From a bacterium (lineage in GTDB: Bacteria; Chloroflexota; Anaerolineae; Caldilineales; Caldilineaceae), in contig WGMT01000047.1 in the NCBI GenBank assembly GCA_016124945.1, forward strand, positions 62,001 to 126,000: a stretch of 64,000 nucleotides of DNA, in the 5' to 3' direction. The position numbers and the translations under genes are program-made. Positions 17,499 through 26,552 of this stretch are shown one piece after another (position 1 is the stretch's first letter; every line of letters begins with the position of its first letter). The notes below the pieces were generated by a model. It was not told the origin of the DNA. It saw nothing but the letters and a program-made list of their open reading frames with translations, and ran no database searches.

Positions 17499-18353
17499 TT
17501 AGCCGGGCTGAGGTGACTCTTCTTGTAAAATTTGGACAAGATTGGGGGGCGGGCTGGCGCGTCGCGCCTGAAGATAAAGACGATAGCTTTCCGGCGTCTG
17601 CCCGGTGAAGGAGCGGAACTCGTGGGTGAAGTGCGATTGATCAAAATAGCCACAGCCGGCCGCGATGAGAGCCAACGACCGCTGCGAATCCTCAGCCAGT
17701 TGACGCAGCGCCTCTTGAAAGCGGACAATCCGCGCATACTGCTTCGGCGAAAAACCAAGATGCTGTTGAAAATAGCGATTCAGTGTGCGGATCGAACAGC
17801 CCAGTTCGTCTGCCAACTGCTGAATCGACAGTGAATCTGTATCGCTCGATAGGCGGAGGGCAGCCTGCTGCGCCAGCGCCAGATTGGGCGGCGGTGTCAT
17901 GCGGCGCAAAAAGTAGGCGTCTAGAAAGACAAGCTGCTGCTCGACGGTGTGGGTATCGTAGAGTTGGCCTTCCAGCGTACGTAGATGGTCATCGACGCCG
18001 TCCGCTAGATCCACGGCCAGATCCGAAATGCGGTGCATGGGTACGGAGAGGAACGCCGCCAGCCCGCCAGGACGGAAACGCACGCCGATCAGGTGAATCT
18101 CCCCCTGCTGGGCAATCGCCACAGGGTAGAGATGTTGCGCATCGAGGTTGGAGACAGCCAGATGTCCACTGCTGCTGGGATCGGTGAGGTTGTGGCGCTG
18201 GTAAGCGCTGCCGAAGTTGAAGATCAGATCGGCACAGCCGTCTACGAAGATCGATTCCTGCACAACGGGGACGTTGCCGGCGTTAAGACGCAGAAACCAG
18301 TAGTTCTGGATAAAAGGACGCAGCGGAGACGCCGGCGCGGCCAGTTGGTACAT
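17499..18353 (-). CDS. AraC family transcriptional regulator
   Basis: A 284-aa regulator. The N-terminal half (PLRPFIQNYWFLRL, DGCADLIFNFGSAYQ, IGVRFRPGGLAAFL) is the DUF6597-type ligand domain seen in many AraC proteins. The C-terminal hundred residues carry two helix-turn-helix motifs (SIQQLADELGCSIRTLNRYF and LALIAAGCGYFDQSHFTHEF) ending in the conserved FTGQTPESYR. It follows the alpha/beta hydrolase gene by 9 bp, so the two are co-transcribed. The likely target is this local cluster; the ligand is unknown. Confidence 0.92.
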   Translation of the reverse strand: MYQLAAPASPLRPFIQNYWFLRLNAGNVPVVQESIFVDGCADLIFNFGSAYQRHNLTDPSSSGHLAVSNLDAQHLYPVAIAQQGEIHLIGVRFRPGGLAAFLSVPMHRISDLAVDLADGVDDHLRTLEGQLYDTHTVEQQLVFLDAYFLRRMTPPPNLALAQQAALRLSSDTDSLSIQQLADELGCSIRTLNRYFQQHLGFSPKQYARIVRFQEALRQLAEDSQRSLALIAAGCGYFDQSHFTHEFRSFTGQTPESYRLYLQARRASPPPNLVQILQEESPQPG

Positions 18354-18362
18354 GCGCCCTCC

Positions 18363-19376
18363 TCACCGGCGATCCAGCCAGGCGGCCACTGCTGCTTCAA
18401 AGGCATCGGGGCATTCTTCGTGGGGCAGGTGCCCACAGGACGGCAACACTGCCAGCTCGGCGTTGGGCAATTCCTCGGCCAGGCGGCGGCTATCTTCCAC
18501 GGGCACGAGGCTGTCCTCTTCGCCGCTGATGACGAGCACGGGCAGGTTGAGCAAGGGGATCTGCGCCTCGGCCTGGGCCGGGTAGGCGGCGCGGGTGCTG
18601 AAGACTGCCCAGATCGCAGCGTCCCAGTTGTCGACGCGGGTGTGGATGGCGGAAAGAGCGACGCGTTCCGCCGAGATCAGGCTATCGTCGAAATAGGACG
18701 AACGCAACAGCCATTCGTTACGGCCCAGCGCACGCCCAGCAAGGACACCAAGCCGGCGTACTTGCGGTAGAGCGACAAGCCAGCCCGGCAGCGCCTGTGT
18801 CCCGTAGACTTGCGGATCGACGAGGATCAGTCCTTCTACGCGCTCAGGTGCGGCCAGGGCAGCGGCCATTGCCAGCGGTCCGCCGGCGGAGTTGCCCACA
18901 AGGAAGGCGCTTTCGATGCCTTCAGCGTCCATGAGTGCGAAGAGCATCGTCACGGCACTGTCGATGGTGTAGGGGTTGGCGTCGGTCCAGTCACCGTGGC
19001 CTAGCTTCTCACTCAAGCCATAGCCAAGCTGATCGTAGGCGAGGACGCGTCCACGCGCCTCGAAGAAGTCGAAAACTTCGTTCCACGAGTAGGCATTTAA
19101 CAGGAAGCCATGCAGTAGCACAAACGCTTTCTCGTCGGCGGCGTTGGCTTCGTCTACAAAATCTTCGTTCACAAAATAATGAAGCTCGACGCCATCTGTC
19201 CCCGCGAAGGGGAGGGTGACAAAGCGGCTCTGTGCCGAAGCGGCGGCGCGCGCCGGGCCGGTCCCCCCTACAGGGGCAACCGGCCAGATCAACGGTAGAA
19301 GGACCAACGCTGCAATCAAGACAAGCAGCGCCGTCCCGGTCCATTTTAGGAGTGTGCGTCGTTTACTGGTTGCCAA
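18363..19376 (-). CDS. Membrane-anchored alpha/beta hydrolase
   Basis: A 337-aa hydrolase with one N-terminal membrane segment (WTGTALLVLIAALVLLPLI). The catalytic Ser is in VGNSAGG, the Asp in SGEEDSLVP and the His in CGHLPHEE; FVLLHGFLLNAYSW carries the oxyanion HG motif. The cap region lies between VDPQVYG and RVDNWD. Such enzymes hydrolyse esters, epoxides or similar substrates; no substrate can be assigned. It is the first gene of a pair with an AraC regulator. Confidence 0.88.
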   Translation of the reverse strand: MATSKRRTLLKWTGTALLVLIAALVLLPLIWPVAPVGGTGPARAAASAQSRFVTLPFAGTDGVELHYFVNEDFVDEANAADEKAFVLLHGFLLNAYSWNEVFDFFEARGRVLAYDQLGYGLSEKLGHGDWTDANPYTIDSAVTMLFALMDAEGIESAFLVGNSAGGPLAMAAALAAPERVEGLILVDPQVYGTQALPGWLVALPQVRRLGVLAGRALGRNEWLLRSSYFDDSLISAERVALSAIHTRVDNWDAAIWAVFSTRAAYPAQAEAQIPLLNLPVLVISGEEDSLVPVEDSRRLAEELPNAELAVLPSCGHLPHEECPDAFEAAVAAWLDRR

Positions 19377-19451
19377 TTACACCGCCTGTGTGTGTAGCAT
19401 CAGAATTGAATTTCCGTCGATGAAGCGTGGCGAAAAGGCGAACAATGCGGT

Positions 19452-20750
19452 TCATCGGCGCAGTCGCACCGCCACCAGATGCCAGACGATCCCGGCGACG
19501 AGCAGCGCCAATCCTAGCAGCCACACCTGTGTCTCCACCCAGAAGGCAAGGAAGAGACAGGCGATCAGCCCCGCCCACGAGATCCAGCGGGGGTAGAGAC
19601 GTTCGGCGTCTTTGAGTTGCAGCGCGGCCAGGTTGGTGATGGCGTAGTAGATCAACACGGTAAAGGCGCTGAAACTCCACGTCGTTTTCACATTGCCGAT
19701 GAGGGTGAGACCAGCAATGAGGACGCCGATGACGATCACGGCGACGGTGGGCGTTGTCCCGGCGGCGTTGATGCCCGCGGTGACGGCGGGCATGTCCTTG
19801 CGGCGGCCCATGGCCAAGAGGACACGCGACAGCCCCAAAATCAGGTTGAGCAGCACACCCAGCATGGCGGTAATCGCGCCCACTGCCAAAATCTGTGCCG
19901 CGCCGGGGATGCCAAAGGCGTTGGCTGCTTCTTCCAGCGGGGCGGCCACGGCCAGCGCCGCTTCGTTGAGCGTCCGCGCGCCGACTGCGCCGATCCCCAC
20001 CACAGCCACAGCCACGTAGAGCACCATGGTCACCAGCATGGTGACGATAATGGCGCGGGGAATGGTGCGTTGCGGCTCACGCACTTCTTCGCCCAGGGTG
20101 GCGATGCGCCCGTAGCCGGTGTAGGCCACGAACATCAAGGCGCTGGCGTGGAAGAGCGCCGAGAGCACGCCGCCGTCGGTTTCGGCGAAAAAGAAGGGAT
20201 CAAAGAACGTGCCGCCGTTACTCACCACCGTGGGCAGCCCGCCAAAGACAAAAAAGGCCAGCGTTGCCAATGTCACCGAGACGATGGCGATGTTGGTGAG
20301 GTTGGATCGCTGAATCCCCCCCAGCACCACACCGGTGAGGACAACCACCGCCACCAGCGCCAACACGATGCGCCACAGCGGATCATTGACACCGAAAGCG
20401 TTGAGCAGATAGCCGGCAAAGCCCAACGCCGCCGTCGCCGCCGATGCCGACTTGGCCAGCAGGAACATCCACCCTGCCGTAAAGCCGAGCCACGGGCGCA
20501 AATAGCGATAGCCATACTCATACGTCCCCCCGCTGACGGGGTGATTGGCGGCCAACTGCGCGCTACTCAACCCGTTGCAAGCGGCCACCAGCGCCCCAAT
20601 TGCCGTAGCTACAATCACAGCAGGCCCGGCGATCCCCGCGGCAATGCCGATGCTCACAAAAACGCCGGTGCCCACCATCGAGCCCAGCCCCATCATCACC
20701 GCGCCCCAAAGGCCGAGTTGGCGTTTGAGTGTTGTTGGTTGTGTGGTCAT
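19452..20750 (-). CDS. APC family amino acid/polyamine permease
   Basis: A 432-aa transporter with about twelve membrane helices. The first helix region KRQLGLWGAVMMGLGSMVGTGVF is the APC-superfamily signature, with GSMVGTG being the broken helix that contacts the amino group. Further conserved parts are GGTYEYGYRYLRPWLGFTAGW and YTGYGRIATLGEEVREPQRTIPRAI. It should import an amino acid or amine by proton symport; the substrate is not readable. It stands alone between repeats and the two-component genes. Confidence 0.9.
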   Translation of the reverse strand: MTTQPTTLKRQLGLWGAVMMGLGSMVGTGVFVSIGIAAGIAGPAVIVATAIGALVAACNGLSSAQLAANHPVSGGTYEYGYRYLRPWLGFTAGWMFLLAKSASAATAALGFAGYLLNAFGVNDPLWRIVLALVAVVVLTGVVLGGIQRSNLTNIAIVSVTLATLAFFVFGGLPTVVSNGGTFFDPFFFAETDGGVLSALFHASALMFVAYTGYGRIATLGEEVREPQRTIPRAIIVTMLVTMVLYVAVAVVGIGAVGARTLNEAALAVAAPLEEAANAFGIPGAAQILAVGAITAMLGVLLNLILGLSRVLLAMGRRKDMPAVTAGINAAGTTPTVAVIVIGVLIAGLTLIGNVKTTWSFSAFTVLIYYAITNLAALQLKDAERLYPRWISWAGLIACLFLAFWVETQVWLLGLALLVAGIVWHLVAVRLRR

Positions 20751-20765
20751 GTGATCCTCTTCAGG

Positions 20766-20905
20766 GGTGATTGGTGATTAGTGATTGGTGATTAGGCTTG
20801 TTCATGGGGTAACGAATGGTCGCTCCATAGCCTTGTCAAGCACATCGATACGTACATTCAGTCTCATGTTTCGAGGCCCAATCACCAATCACCAATCACC
20901 AATCT
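20766..20905. repeat. Stop-anchored tandem-repeat pair, GGTGATT family
   Basis: GGTGATTGGTGATTAGTGATTGG at 20765-20793 and its complement CCAATCACCAATCACCAATC at 20879-20903. The TAG stop of the response regulator at 20906 directly touches the second array. Confidence 0.85.
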
Positions 20906-21568
20906 CTATGTATATTCATCCAACAGCCCACGCGCCAGTGCATACTTCACCAGATCCGCACGGTTGCCAAGCTTGAGCTTTTGCATGATGCGCATGCGGT
21001 AGGTTTCGACAGTTTTGGGGCTGAGCGCCAGTTGATCGGCGGCTTCGTTGGCGGTATGGCCCAGGGCGATGAGCTTGAGCACTTCCTGTTCGCGGTCGCT
21101 GAGGCTGGCATAATCTTCGTTGGGCGCGCCTGATTCCAGGCGATGGACGTAGTCTTCTAGCAGCATGCGCGCCGCGCCGGGATAGAGAAACGCGCCGCCC
21201 TTGGCCACGGTGCGGATGGCGTCGAGCAGTTCGGTGTCGACGGTGGATTTGAGGACGTAGCCCGCCGCGCCGGCCTTGAGCACGGGGAAGAGATAGCGCT
21301 CCTGCGCGTGGACGGTGAGGATCAGCACATGCACGCCAGGATTGCCCGCCCGAATCCGCCGTGTCGCCTCCATGCCGTCCATTTCGGGCATAGAAATGTC
21401 CATCACCACCACGTCGGGTTTGAGCGACTCGACCAGCGCCAGCCCTTCGAGGCCGTTGTTGCCCTGCCCCACCACCGTCATCCCCGGTTCGCTGTCGATG
21501 AGCGCAGAGAGGCCCAGGCGCACCACAGGGTGATCGTCCACGAGAATTACGCGAATTGACTCGTTCAT
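20906..21568 (-). CDS. NarL/FixJ-type response regulator
   Basis: A 220-aa regulator with intact receiver and LuxR output. VILVDDHPVVRLGL gives the acidic pair, DVVVMDISMPEMDG the phosphoacceptor Asp, TVHAQ the Thr region and VLKSTVD the Lys. The helix-turn-helix is LSDREQEVLKLIALGHTANEAADQLALSPKTVETYRMRIM. It starts 7 bp behind the stop of the partner histidine kinase, so the pair forms one operon. The targets are unknown. Confidence 0.95.
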   Translation of the reverse strand: MNESIRVILVDDHPVVRLGLSALIDSEPGMTVVGQGNNGLEGLALVESLKPDVVVMDISMPEMDGMEATRRIRAGNPGVHVLILTVHAQERYLFPVLKAGAAGYVLKSTVDTELLDAIRTVAKGGAFLYPGAARMLLEDYVHRLESGAPNEDYASLSDREQEVLKLIALGHTANEAADQLALSPKTVETYRMRIMQKLKLGNRADLVKYALARGLLDEYT

Positions 21569-21575
21569 GCTTGGC

Positions 21576-22718
21576 TCATTTCAGTGCAGGTTGGGCGGTA
21601 GGCGCAGTAGTGACAACAGTTGCCCTAGCCGATTGGATGTTGTCGTTCTCGTCTGCGGGGAGAGCCAAGAGCGAGACGATGACGGCGACACGCGTCCCCT
21701 GCCCCGGCGACGACTGGATCTCGCCTGTCCCGCCGATCATGGACATTCGTTCCCGGATCCCCGCTAATCCCAGGCCACCGGTGCTGTGGGTAACGGCATC
21801 GTACTTGCCCCCCAACTTGGCCGCCGGATCGAAGCCCTTGCCGTCGTCCACAATTTCCAGCGAGAGCAGATCGGCGCGCCGTGCCAGTGTCAAGGTGACA
21901 TTGTTGGCCTCGGCGTGACGGGCGGCGTTGTTCATCGCCTCTTGCGCCACACGGTAAAAGACCAATTCCACGGTGCGTGGCATCCGCTCGGTGACGCCTT
22001 CGATGCGCAGCGTGGCCTTGGCGCGGCCATCGGCGTTGAGTTCGTCTACGCGCCAGCCCAGGGCAGCAATGAGGCCCAGATCGTCGAGGATCTTGGGGCG
22101 CAGATCAAGGGCGACGCGTCGCACTTCTTCCAGTGCCTGCGCCGTCAATTCGCGCAGTTCATGGACACGCTGCTGTGCCTGTTCGGGCGTGTAGGCTCGC
22201 TCTAGCAGGCGCAGGTGCAAGAGCAACGACGTCAAAGCCTGTGCCGCTTCGTCGTGCAGTTCGCGGGCGACGCGTTGACGCTCGTCTTCTTGGGCTTGCA
22301 AAATGCGGTGCGAAAGTGTCTGCAAGCGGTGGGCATCGGCCTGTTGCTGCGCCACCATCTGGTTGAAGGTCTCGATCAGACGGTCGAAGCGTTCATCGCT
22401 GGGGCCACCATTGTACACGTGGACGTCGAGCAGCCGTCCCTGGCCCACGGCATTGACGCCTTCTTGCAGCCGATCCAGCGGTTTGAGGGCCACGCGCAAG
22501 ATCACGTTATTCACCAAAAAACTGACGATCAACCCAACCACCACAAAGACGCCGATGAGCCACAGGTGTAGATCTTCTGGGTAGCGACGTACATGCCAAA
22601 CGGTGACAACGGTACCCGCCGCCGCGCCCAAAGTGACAATCAGCGAATTGCCTAAGAGGATCTTGTAAAAGAGCGGTATCCGTAGCAGTCGCTGAACCAG
22701 ACTTGGCGATTCGGTCAT
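21576..22718 (-). CDS. NarX-type sensor histidine kinase (HisKA_3)
   Basis: A 380-aa kinase with two membrane helices near the N-terminus (LLGNSLIVTLGAAAGTVVTV and LWLIGVFVVVGLIVSFLV), only about 12 residues apart outside, so it probably has no large external sensor. A HAMP linker, an H-box ERQRVARELHDEAAQAL, and an ATPase domain with EAMNNAARHAEANN, DDGKGFDP and GGLGLAGIRERM follow. It phosphorylates the adjacent NarL-type regulator. The stimulus is probably felt within the membrane or cytoplasm. Confidence 0.93.
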   Translation of the reverse strand: MTESPSLVQRLLRIPLFYKILLGNSLIVTLGAAAGTVVTVWHVRRYPEDLHLWLIGVFVVVGLIVSFLVNNVILRVALKPLDRLQEGVNAVGQGRLLDVHVYNGGPSDERFDRLIETFNQMVAQQQADAHRLQTLSHRILQAQEDERQRVARELHDEAAQALTSLLLHLRLLERAYTPEQAQQRVHELRELTAQALEEVRRVALDLRPKILDDLGLIAALGWRVDELNADGRAKATLRIEGVTERMPRTVELVFYRVAQEAMNNAARHAEANNVTLTLARRADLLSLEIVDDGKGFDPAAKLGGKYDAVTHSTGGLGLAGIRERMSMIGGTGEIQSSPGQGTRVAVIVSLLALPADENDNIQSARATVVTTAPTAQPALK

Positions 22719-22751
22719 GGATCGATGATCTCCGCAGTGGAAGTTTGCAGA

Positions 22752-22860
22752 ATAGAACGCGGATGGAGCGGATTAGGCAGATTCAAGCGGATCTTCGGCA
22801 TCTTCTTCGTCCGTCGTCGGTCGTCGGTCGTCCGTCGGTCGTCCGTCGTCAATTCTCCGC
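22752..22860. repeat. Tandem short repeats (GCGGATN and GTCGTCGGTC families)
   Basis: TAGAACGCGGATGGAGCGGATT at 22753-22795 belongs to the GCGGAT family seen also at 27851, 42826 and 45281. Next to it CCGTCGTCGGTCGTCGGTC-type heptamers run from 22807 to 22852. This is the divergent region between the histidine kinase and the exporter. Confidence 0.7.
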
Positions 22861-22929
22861 CGCCTCAATCTTAACAAAGAGTCTCATCTGCGTCGAAATA
22901 GCAGTATCTCCTGTGTGTTCGCCTGGATC

Positions 22930-22939
22930 GTGGTATGAT
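22930..22939 (+). promoter_or_regulatory. Possible extended -10 promoter for the TauE/SafE gene
   Basis: GTGGTATGAT gives TGn plus TATGAT, a five of six match to the -10 box; no good -35. Confidence 0.3.
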
Positions 22940-22976
22940 GTGTGCAGAATGGACAGGTCATACGAGAGGAGAGACG

Positions 22977-23741
22977 ATGAACCCACCCATGCTGCCGCCC
23001 TGGACGCTGGTGATTCTCGTCTTTGTGGTGGCTTTCTTCTATGCCAGTGTGGGTTTTGGTGGTGCGTCGGGCTACCTGGCGGCGATGGGGTTGTTTGTCC
23101 TTTCCACTGATTTGATGGCGAGCACAGCGCTGACGCTGAACATTATTGTGGCCGTGCTGGCCTTTGTGGCCTACCAGCAGGCCGGTCACTTTCGGGCGCG
23201 GCTGCTCTGGCCCTTCCTCATGACGTCAGTGCCCATGGCCTTTGTGGGCGGCTACATCGAGGTGACCGACGCACTCTACCGCACCCTGCTCAACCTGGCG
23301 CTGACCTACGTAGGTGTGCGGCTGATCTTCTTCGACGGGTTGGATGAAACTAATGCTGGCACTGTGAAAGTTTCGTGGCTGTGGACGTTGAGCAGCGGCG
23401 CTGTGATTGGGCTGCTTTCGGGGATGCTGGGGCTGGGCGGCGGCATCTTCCTCTCTCCGTTGATTGTACTTAGCGGATGGGGCACGATCAAGGAAGCGGC
23501 GGCCTCTTCGGCGGCGTTCATCATCGTCAACTCGGTGAGCAGCATTTTGGGACGCTGGCTGGGGGGCAACTTTGTCTTCGGCCTATTTGGGCTGACCCTG
23601 TTGCCGGTTGGCCTGGCGGGTGGCTGGTTGGGCAGCCGCTGGGGCGCACAACGGCTGTCGGGCCCGTCCATGCGCCGCCTGCTGGGGATCGTCCTCTTGT
23701 TGGGGGTCGTCCAATTTTTTCTGCAACTGATTGGAGATTGA
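22977..23741 (+). CDS. TauE/SafE family sulfite/anion exporter
   Basis: A 254-aa integral membrane protein with about eight helices in two repeats. FVVAFFYASVGFGGASGY and GLLSGMLGLGGGIFLSPLIVL are the paired motifs of the family, which exports sulfite, sulfoacetate or other anions. GGAGAGACG directly upstream supports the ATG at 22977 over an upstream in-frame start. An extended -10 TGGTATGAT lies about 40 bp upstream. No sulfur-metabolism gene is adjacent, so the substrate is open. Confidence 0.9.
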   Translation: MNPPMLPPWTLVILVFVVAFFYASVGFGGASGYLAAMGLFVLSTDLMASTALTLNIIVAVLAFVAYQQAGHFRARLLWPFLMTSVPMAFVGGYIEVTDALYRTLLNLALTYVGVRLIFFDGLDETNAGTVKVSWLWTLSSGAVIGLLSGMLGLGGGIFLSPLIVLSGWGTIKEAAASSAAFIIVNSVSSILGRWLGGNFVFGLFGLTLLPVGLAGGWLGSRWGAQRLSGPSMRRLLGIVLLLGVVQFFLQLIGD

Positions 23742-23944
23742 GCTTGCCGGTAGGCTGTTACAAGGTAATGATCTCGAAGCCAACGTTCTGCGGTTGGTAA
23801 CCGCAGCTACGACAGACGAGGCGATCACCTATTTCGTGGTCACGCTACCAACGTGACGGGCCTGCTCGACGAGTTCGCCAACGGAATCGCTTGGAGCCCC
23901 AATCACCAATCACCATTCACTAAACCACGGAGCGAACCTCGCCT

Positions 23945-25396
23945 ATGCAAAACATTTCCGCTTCCTCCGAACGAGACGCCATGTTGCGCCGTTTTGCCAA
24001 GGACCATCACCGTGCCACCTATCATTTTCAGCCCCCGGCCAACTGGATGAACGATCCCAACGGGCTGGTGCAGTGGCAGGGCGCGTATCATCTTTTCTAT
24101 CAGTACAACCCCAAGGGCGCCTGGCATGAACGTGTGCATTGGGGACACGCCGTCAGCGAGGATCTTGTCCACTGGCGCGATCTGCCTGTGGCGCTCATCC
24201 CCACCGACGGCGGCCTCGACGACGGCGGCTGCTGGTCGGGCTGTGCCGTGAATTTGGGCGATCACGTGCGTCTTTTTTACACCGGTGTGAGGCCGCAGGT
24301 CGTCTGCACCGCCACCAGCGCAGAGGCCGAACTCGTCACCTGGCACAAAGACCCACACGCGCTCATCGACGGGCCGCCGCCGTCGGTGGACGCAGGTATG
24401 CCCGCCGACTTCCGCGATCCCTACGTCTGGCACGAGGACGACGGTTGGTACATGGTCATCAGTTCGCGGCAGGTGGGCGAAGGTGGCCTTGCCTTGCTCT
24501 ATCGATCCGACAACCTGCGCGATTGGACGTACCTACACCCAATGTTGGTGGGCGATCCAGCGGTTCAAGAGCCTTTCTGGCCGGGCACAATCTGGGAATG
24601 CCCCAACTTTTTCTACATCGACGGGCTGCCGGTGCTTGTGGTTTCGGTGCAAGATAAGGGCAAAGACGAACCGCGCTACCCTGCATACTACGCTGGAGAA
24701 TTGCACGATTGGCGGCTCGTCCCCACGCAACTGGGCAAGATTGATCACGGCGACTCCTTCTACGCACCGCTCGTTATGAAAGACGATCTGGGGCGCACAT
24801 TGATGTGGGGATGGCTGCAAGAGGCTCGGTCCAAAGAGGCGCAGCGCGAGGCGGGCTGGTCGGGGATCATGTCGTTGCCGCGGGAACTCTTTTTGCACGC
24901 TGACGGCGCACTGGGTCAACGTCCTGCGGCGGAGTTGACGGCGCTGCGTGTCGAGCACAAAGAACGCCTCGCTGTGACGCTACAACCCAGTGGGGCCAAT
25001 CCGTTGGGCGAAATCCGCGGCAGCGCGTTGGAGATCATGATCAGCGCCGCCCCCGTGCCGGGGGATCACTTCAACCTATCGGTCCTCTGTTCGCCGGATG
25101 GCCGCGAAGAGACGGTGATCCGCTACGTCGACGGCGTCCTCACGCTGGATCGTCGCAAGTCTAGCCTCAGCGAAGACGTCGCCAAAGAGAGCCACAGCGC
25201 ACCCATCCCCCTACCTAAAGGACGCCTCGAACTGCGCATTTTTGTGGACGGATCGGTGGTGGCGATCTTCGCCAACCAACGCATCTGCCTGAGTGGGCGG
25301 GTCTACCCCATCCACGCGTCGAGTATCGGCGTGCGGTTGGGTGGCGTCGGTGAGATCGAGCAGATCGATGTGTGGTCTTTGGGAACGATTTGGTAA
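23945..25396 (+). CDS. Glycoside hydrolase family 32 (invertase/levanase type)
   Basis: A 483-aa GH32 enzyme that splits beta-fructosides such as sucrose, levan or inulin oligomers. The nucleophile Asp lies in NWMNDPNG (about residue 37), the transition-state stabiliser in FRDPYVW and the acid/base Glu in WECPNFF; the C-terminal beta sandwich follows with LELRIFVDGSVVAIFANQ. There is no signal peptide, so it acts in the cytoplasm on imported sugars. It is immediately convergent with the reductase gene at 25398. The first ATG lacks a strong ribosome site, and a start about 36 bp later is possible. Confidence 0.93.
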   Translation: MQNISASSERDAMLRRFAKDHHRATYHFQPPANWMNDPNGLVQWQGAYHLFYQYNPKGAWHERVHWGHAVSEDLVHWRDLPVALIPTDGGLDDGGCWSGCAVNLGDHVRLFYTGVRPQVVCTATSAEAELVTWHKDPHALIDGPPPSVDAGMPADFRDPYVWHEDDGWYMVISSRQVGEGGLALLYRSDNLRDWTYLHPMLVGDPAVQEPFWPGTIWECPNFFYIDGLPVLVVSVQDKGKDEPRYPAYYAGELHDWRLVPTQLGKIDHGDSFYAPLVMKDDLGRTLMWGWLQEARSKEAQREAGWSGIMSLPRELFLHADGALGQRPAAELTALRVEHKERLAVTLQPSGANPLGEIRGSALEIMISAAPVPGDHFNLSVLCSPDGREETVIRYVDGVLTLDRRKSSLSEDVAKESHSAPIPLPKGRLELRIFVDGSVVAIFANQRICLSGRVYPIHASSIGVRLGGVGEIEQIDVWSLGTIW

Positions 25397-25397
25397 A

Positions 25398-26552
25398 CTA
25401 CGTCTTCAACATCTCAAACGTCAACCCCGCGCTGCGCAATCTTTCCAGCAGCAGATCGCCCATCGCCACCGCCGTGGTGACCACACCTGCGACGGCGGGC
25501 AATTGGTCGCCGTCCAGCGCCAGGCAGAGCGCGGACTCACTCACCATCTTTGCGGTTTCGGTGTAGCCGGGATCGCCGCCACGTACATGACCAATCACCT
25601 CGCTGTCGCCGGCGCGGCCCACGATTTTCACATCGAAGAAGCTGCGGGCGCGGCGCTCAGGCGATGGCCCCGATCCCTGTGGCAGTAGCTTGAGCAGCAG
25701 ATTGCGAGTTGGTTTGACTTGCGCCAACGCCACCAGCGCACCCAGGCCGATCCCCATTCCAACCATCAGCGGCAGTGACCCCACATTGAGGTAGTGCGAG
25801 TAGACAAACTCCCGCCCATACACCGGCAACGCCCGCGCCGAACGCAGGATCACCTGCGGATCGATGGTGGGGAAGGGGGCAACCCAGCGCTTCACCGCCG
25901 GCGCGTAGTGGATCTTGCGTGGCCCACTGCGCACAGCCCGCCCACCGTTGACGGTGGGCGTCTTCGCTTGAGGACGCGCCGACTTGCGCGAGATCATCTC
26001 AATCGCCGAATGAAAAGTCCCCCCCGAAAAACTGGCATCAGACGAGACGAAGCCTTCCAGGCTGACAGCAGCGTCGTCGGGCAGGTGTTGCACCGTCATG
26101 TAGACGCCCAGATCGTGGGGAATGCTGTCGAAACCGCAGCAGTTGACGATGCGCACACCCCGATCCCGCGCCGCAGCGTCGTAGCGATCCAGCAACAGGT
26201 TCACAAATTCAGGCTCGCCGGTGATGTCCGCGTAGTCGCTGACGGCGTCGATACAGGCTTTCACCAGGGCTTCGCCGTGGCGAATGTACGGGCCGACGGT
26301 GGTGAGCACCACCCGTGTCTGCGCCGCCATGTTGAGGAGCGACGACGCGTCGCTGCTGTCGGCGTGGATCAGGCCGATCTCGTCGCCCAGGTTCAACTCG
26401 GCGCGGATCTGGCGGAGTTTGTCTACGGATCGGCCGGCCAACGCCCAGCGGAAGGATCCCTTTGGCTTTTGGGCCAGGTATTCGGCCACGAGGCGACCGG
26501 TGAATCCGGTCGCCCCGTAGAGAACAATGTCGTAAGCACGTGTGTCAGTCAT
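25398..26552 (-). CDS. Saccharopine dehydrogenase-like NAD(P)-binding reductase (trans-acting enoyl reductase type)
   Basis: A 384-aa protein starting MTDTRAYDIVLYGATGFTGRLVAEYLA, the N-terminal NAD(P) fold of the saccharopine dehydrogenase superfamily. SVDKLRQIRAEL, TVGPYIRHGEALVKACIDAVSDYADITGE and VNCCGFDSIPHDLG are characteristic of the Rv2449c/trans-enoyl-reductase subgroup, not of true lysine-pathway enzymes. The ATG at 26552 overlaps the stop of ilvE by 8 bp, so translation is coupled. The reaction is unknown; it may reduce an unsaturated acyl chain. A Leu-rich segment (LPLMVGMGIGLGALVALAQ) might dip into the membrane. Confidence 0.82.
   Translation of the reverse strand: MTDTRAYDIVLYGATGFTGRLVAEYLAQKPKGSFRWALAGRSVDKLRQIRAELNLGDEIGLIHADSSDASSLLNMAAQTRVVLTTVGPYIRHGEALVKACIDAVSDYADITGEPEFVNLLLDRYDAAARDRGVRIVNCCGFDSIPHDLGVYMTVQHLPDDAAVSLEGFVSSDASFSGGTFHSAIEMISRKSARPQAKTPTVNGGRAVRSGPRKIHYAPAVKRWVAPFPTIDPQVILRSARALPVYGREFVYSHYLNVGSLPLMVGMGIGLGALVALAQVKPTRNLLLKLLPQGSGPSPERRARSFFDVKIVGRAGDSEVIGHVRGGDPGYTETAKMVSESALCLALDGDQLPAVAGVVTTAVAMGDLLLERLRSAGLTFEMLKT

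Noticed and set aside
19617..20777. A 386-codon open frame on the plus strand.
   Set aside because: Antisense to the APC permease; the protein would be extremely rich in His, Gln and Gly without any fold-like pattern.
23789..23810. TGCGGTTGGTAACCGCA hairpin behind the TauE/SafE gene considered as a terminator.
   Set aside because: No T-run and a short stem; it may be a repeat relic but cannot be supported further.
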